The notes under the pieces: generated by a model | Told to the model about the DNA's origin: nothing | The model's database searches: none | The model's input: only the letters and a program-made list of their open reading frames with translations | Assembly (NCBI GenBank): GCA_964019135.1 | Contig: OZ025263.1 | Location: 33,334,133-33,398,132, forward strand | Length of the DNA stretch: 64,000 nt | From: Arenicola marina | Taxonomy: Eukaryota; Annelida; Polychaeta; Arenicolidae | Direction: 5' to 3' | In this document: one piece after another, positions 59,651 through 64,000 of the stretch | How positions within the stretch are numbered: the stretch's first letter is position 1 | Layout: each line of letters opens with the position of its first letter | Program-made: the position numbers and the translations under genes

Positions 59651-59810
59651 GGTTTTTCGCTTTCGCTTCGGAGGAAATCACGTCCTTCCTGTGCACGCAA
59701 TGAACCTGCCTGGGTAGCTGGTAGGTGTCTACTCCAGTGTATTCTGCCCGGGTCGCCGCGCGTGGTAGTCATCAGGTTTCCAGTTAATTAACGTGTGCCA
59801 TAGGCCTACT

Positions 59811-61698
59811 GGGCCACGTGTGATACCGCCAGCCACCAACCTCTCGGCCATGTGTTACACCGCCAGCCACCAACCTCTCGGCCACGTGTTACACCGCCAG
59901 CCACCACCCTCTCGGCCACGTGTTACACCGCCAGCCACCACCCTCTCGGCCACGTGTTACACCGCCAGCCACCACCCTCTCGGCCACGTGTTACACCGCC
60001 AGCCGCCACCCTCTCGGCCACGTGTTACACCGCCAGCCACCACCCTCTCGGCCACGCGTTATACCGCAAGCCACCACCCTCTCGGCCACGTGCCATACCG
60101 CCAGCCACCACCCTCTCGGCCACGTGTTATACCACCAACCACCACCCTCTCGGCCACGCGTTATACCGCAAGCCACCACCCTCTCGGCCACGTGCCATAC
60201 CGCCAGCCACCACCCTCTCGGCCACGTGTTACACCGCCAGCCGCCACCCTCTCGGCCACGTGTTACACCGCCAGCCACCACCCTCTCGGCCACGTGTTAC
60301 ACCGCCAGCCGCCACCCTCTCGGCCACGTGTTACACCGCCACCCTCTCGGCCACGTGTTACACCGCCAGCCACCAACTTCGCGGCCACGTGTTACACCGC
60401 CAGCCACCACCCTCTCGGCCACGTGTTACACCGCCAGCCGCCACCCTCTCGGCCACGTGTTACACCGCCACCCTCTCGGCCACGTGTTACACCGCCAGCC
60501 ACCAACCTCTCGGCCACGTGTTACACCGCCAGCCACCACCCTCTCGGCCACGTGTTACACCGCCAGCCGCCACCCTCTCGGCCACGTGTTACACCGCCAG
60601 CCACCACCCTCTCGGCCACGCGTTATACCGCAAGCCACCACCCTCTCGGCCACGTGCCATACCGCCAGCCACCACCTTCTCGGCCACGTATTACACCGCC
60701 AGCCGCCACCCTCTCGGCCACGTGTTATACCGCAAGCCACCACCCTCTCGGCCACGTGCCATACCGCCAGCCACCACCCTCTCGGCCACGTGTTATACCA
60801 CCAACCACCAACCTCTCGGCCACGTGTTACACCGCCAGCCGCCAACCTCTCGGCCACGTGTTACACCACCAGCCGCCAACCTCTCGGCCACGTGTTACAC
60901 CGCCAGCCGCCACCCTCTCGGCCACGTGTTACACCGCCAGCCGCCACCCTCTCGGCCACGTGTTATACCACCAGCCGCCACCCTCTCGGCCACGTATTGC
61001 ACCGCCAGCCACCAACCTCTCGGCCATGTGTTACACCGCCAGCCGCCACCCTCTCGGCCACGTGTTACACCGCCACCCTCTCGGCCACGTGTTACACCGC
61101 CAGCCACCAACTTCGCGGCCACGTGTTACACCACCACCCGCCAACCTCTCGGCCACGTCTTACACCGCCAGCCACCAGCCTCTCGGCCACGTGTTGCACC
61201 ACCACCCGCCAACCTCTCGGCCACGTGTTACACCGCCAGCCACCACCCTCTCGGCCACGTGTTACACCACCAGCCGCCAACCTCTCGGCCATGTGTTATA
61301 CCGCCAGCCGCCAACCTCTCGGCCACGTGTTACACCACCAGCCGCCAACCTCTCGGCCACGTGTTACACCGCCAGCCGCCAACCTCTCGGCCACGTGTTA
61401 CACCGCCAGCCACCAACCTCTCGGCCACGTGTTACACCACCAGCCGCCAACCTCTCGGCCACGTGTTACACCGCCAACCACCAACCTCTCGGCCACGTGT
61501 TACACCGCAAGCCGCCAAACTCTCGGCCACGTGTTACACCGCCAGCCGCCACCCTCTCGGCCACGTGTTACACCGCCAGCCACCAACCTCTCGGCCACGT
61601 GTTACACCGCCAGCCGCCGCCCTCTCGGCCACGTGTTACACCGCCAGCCACCAACCTCTCGGCCACGTGTTACACCGCCAGCCACCAACCTCTCGGGC
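59811..61698. repeat. 34-bp tandem array (about 55 units) with an E-box in most units
   Basis: Units of 34 bp with CGCCAGCCACCAACCTCT and CGGCCACGTGTTACAC, and some 27-bp deletion forms (for example near 60,330 and 60,460). The palindrome CACGTG is present in most units. Unit length is 1 modulo 3 and stop-free in all phases on the plus strand, so three long overlapping frames of over 600 codons appear. They are artefacts. Confidence 0.97.
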
Positions 61699-62608
61699 AT
61701 CGTGAATAGTACCTTGGTGGGTACAGCAGCCGGCGGAAACATGCTACCTGCTGGTCCACAACGAATTACCCCTTTGGGAGTCTCGTCAGAGATGTCTCCA
61801 TGCCGGGGGAAGGGTGGAAATTAAGTGTTCTATATACTCAGGGACATGCTAGTCGGACCGTGGTACGGTACGGCCGGTCCTTCTTCGCAAAGAGTAGGGG
61901 GTTCCCCCTGGGATATGGCTCCACTCTTTCTCCCTCCATTGACGCGATATGACCGGAATTAGTTAAAGCGTCCTGAATATATAACCAACCCACGGTACGA
62001 CCGGACATGATACGAGCATGGAAGCACTTAGGATTGCATCCGAGTGTCAGCCGACGTACCATAGGCCTATCACACACAGCCCACCCTCATCACCTCCCTC
62101 TCCCATGGCTTAAGTTAATGACTTGCGCTCAGCCAGAAGAAGAGGGCGTTGACAAATAGCGTGAATGTAGCGTGAAGAACGTGCAACGTATTAGGTAATT
62201 ATACCAACAAATCCCAAGTATAAATTACACCCTGATTGGGTTACCTATTACTTAACTTAATATGCACATGTGCAGGGCCGTTGGATAATTTGGGTAGAGC
62301 GCGGAAGTTACTGCATTAATGGGAGGGAGGGGGGGGGGGGGGGAGGGGGAACGGGCAAGAGGGGGTCGTATTCCCAGATCACGAAGAATAAATTTATTTT
62401 TCCAGGTTAAATGAGAACTCCTAGTATACACAGGAAGGGCGGATACATGATATAAATAAGCGATTTCCGATTCACGATTATTTAATATTAAAATCTCCAG
62501 TTCACAACGGTCGGCTAATACCCCATTCCCAGTTCACGAAGAATTATTTGCCTCATTCACAGTACACGGTGAAATAATAAAAACATTCTCGTGGAACGGA
62601 AATACCCC
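61699..62608. other. Spacer with inverted-repeat arm and G tract
   Basis: It contains the right arm of the inverted repeat (61,878-61,982) and a G-rich tract at about 62,322-62,350. Degenerate motifs of CCCAGTTCACGAAGAAT type lie at 62,370-62,570. No gene is seen. Confidence 0.6.
61878..61982 (-). repeat. Right arm of the inverted repeat
   Basis: Reverse complement of 56,252-56,360. See that entry. Confidence 0.75.
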
Positions 62609-63603
62609 TTAACAGAACGTGTCTTTACCCATAGATCCGCCTTCCATGGTGTCGCCCCATGTTAGCCTGCAAAGTGTGTCCACGGTTAACAGAACGTGTC
62701 GTTACCCATAGATCCGCCTTCCATGGTGTCGCCCCATGTTAGCCTGTAAAGTGTGTCCACGGTTAACAGAACGTGTCGTTACCCATAGATCCGCCTTCCA
62801 TGGTGTCGCCCCATGTTAGCCTGCAAAGTGTGTCCACGGTTAACAGAACGTGTCGTTACCCATAGATCCGCCTTCCATGGTGTCGCCCCCTGTTAGCCTG
62901 TAAAGTGTGTCCACGGTTAACAGAACGTGTCGTTACCCATAGATCCGCCTTCCATGGTGTCGCCCCCTGTTAGCCTGCAAAGTGTGTCCACGGTTAACAG
63001 AACGTGTCGTTACCCATAGATCCGCCTTCCATGGTGTCGCCCCCTGTTAGCCTGTAAAGTGTGTCCACGGTTAACAGAACGTGTCGTTACCCAAAGATCC
63101 GCCTTCCATGGTGTCGCCCCATGTTAGCCTGTAAAGTGTGTCCACGGTTAACAGAACGTGTCGTTACCCATAGATCCGCCTTCCATGTTGTCGCCCTATG
63201 TTAGCCTGTAAAGTGTGTCCACGGTTAACAGAACGTGTCGTTACCCAAAGATCCGCCTTCCATGGTGTCGCCCCCTGTTAGCCTGTAAAGTGTGTCCACG
63301 GTTAACAGAACGTGTCGTTACCCATAGATCCGCCTTCCATGGTGTCGCCCCAGGTTAGCCTGTAAAGTGTGTCCACGGTTAACAGAACGTGTCTTTACCC
63401 ATAGATCCGCCTTCCATGTTGTCGCCCCATGTTAGCCTGTAAAGTGTGTCCACGGTTAACAGAACGTGTCTTTACCCATAGATCCGCCTTCCATGGTGTC
63501 GCCCCATGTTAGCCTGTAAAGTGTGTCCACGGTTAACAGAACGTGTCGTTACCCATAGATCCGCCTTCCATGGTGTCGCCCTATGTTCCATTATAAAGTG
63601 TGA
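62609..63603. repeat. 77-bp tandem array (about 13 units)
   Basis: Units of 77 bp with GGTTAACAGAACGTGTCGTT, then CCATAGATCCGCCTTCCATG, then TTAGCCTGTAAAGTGTGTCC. Unit spacing was checked at 62,684 and 62,761. Units differ by a few substitutions (CCCCATG/CCCCCTG, TGCAAAG/TGTAAAG), which may mark higher-order pairs. Confidence 0.97.
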
Positions 63604-64000
63604 GTTGGTCCAATTGACAACGCAGGAGACCATTGCGACAACACCCCACGTCGTTTATTTGTTACAAAACGTTCATCACCTACAGTCGTGCAACAGAAAG
63701 ACACGGAATAGAGTGGAATATAACTGTAGACTCTTCACAGGGGCTGTGCAATTAACAAAAAAAGCAGCTTGGATAACTTAACACCAGCATCCCGCATTTA
63801 CTTACTTACAGCTATAACAAGACCGAAACGGTTCCTACCATAGAACATTACACCTTTTCGTCTTTTCTCTTGCAGATATATTCGTTATGTTGATACCCCG
63901 TTTGTAAAGATGGCCATTCCTCCCGAGAGATGAACATGGTGACTAGTTTTGTTTGCAGGGAAACGTCAATTTTTGTATCCGAAACTTGTATCCTGCTGTT
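63604..64000. other. Unassigned right edge
   Basis: Unique-looking DNA after the 77-bp array. One short frame runs out of the array into it with no recognisable domain. No gene is seen before the window ends. Confidence 0.5.

Noticed and set aside
59793-61824. Three overlapping plus-strand frames of over 600 codons rich in HRQPP and LSATCYTAS motifs
   Set aside because: The unit is 34 bp (1 modulo 3) and stop-free in every phase, so all three frames stay open. No domain and no conservation beyond the repeat.
62609-63603. CRISPR-like or rDNA-spacer-like array
   Set aside because: The whole 77-bp unit is conserved, with no spacers, and no rRNA gene is seen nearby.

Overview
This window is repeat-dominated nuclear DNA from an animal, most likely a marine invertebrate. 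I see no intact host gene, tRNA or rRNA in 64 kb. The animal call rests on the mobile-element relics: a Tx1/L1-type LINE, a Crack/Daphne (Jockey/CR1-like) LINE, a Tc1/mariner relic with a helix-turn-helix fragment and TA target duplication, a hAT-like miniature element and a candidate solo LTR. Every very long reading frame is a tandem array whose unit carries no stop codon. I cannot name the species.

Layout. (1) 1-5,366: a 38-bp satellite cut by the window edge, with higher-order blocks. (2) 5,367-8,234: sparse DNA holding a 623-bp Tc1/mariner relic and a reverse-transcriptase scrap. (3) about 8,235-55,280: at least six partial copies of one large, non-coding, previously unnamed (to me) repeat unit of roughly 9.3 kb. 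They lie as two copies on the minus orientation (R1 8,235-20,730; R2 23,490-24,870), two on the plus orientation (F1 26,060-34,240; F2 34,270-47,105) and two on minus again (R3 47,300-51,285; R4 51,285-55,280). Inversion axes are near 25.5 kb and 47.2 kb. (4) 55,280-64,000: five further minisatellite arrays with 33-37, 62, 34 and 77-bp units (the 62-bp array is split in two by a MITE). A pair of inverted arms at 56.25 and 61.9 kb flanks the first of them.

Block order inside the large repeat, in F orientation: P (10-bp array site), N, CAAC-array site, B (37-bp array site), E2, E3, E4, E5, E6, E7 (21-bp array site), G, H. R copies read in reverse.

The most notable point is that four different positions of this repeat are expanded into long tandem arrays in some copies and left as a single seed in others, all visible in this window. 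The sites are the 21-bp site (arrays at 9,349-13,908 and 41,742-46,520; unexpanded at 24.56 kb and 32.13 kb), the 37-bp site (array at 49,453-49,822), the CAAC-type site (array at 53,760-54,460) and the 10-bp site (array at 50,914-51,122). Comparing copies also gives empty sites and filled sites for several small transposons, including what looks like excision footprints of a hAT-like element. All relationships were read by eye. Percent identities and exact copy boundaries need a self-alignment.
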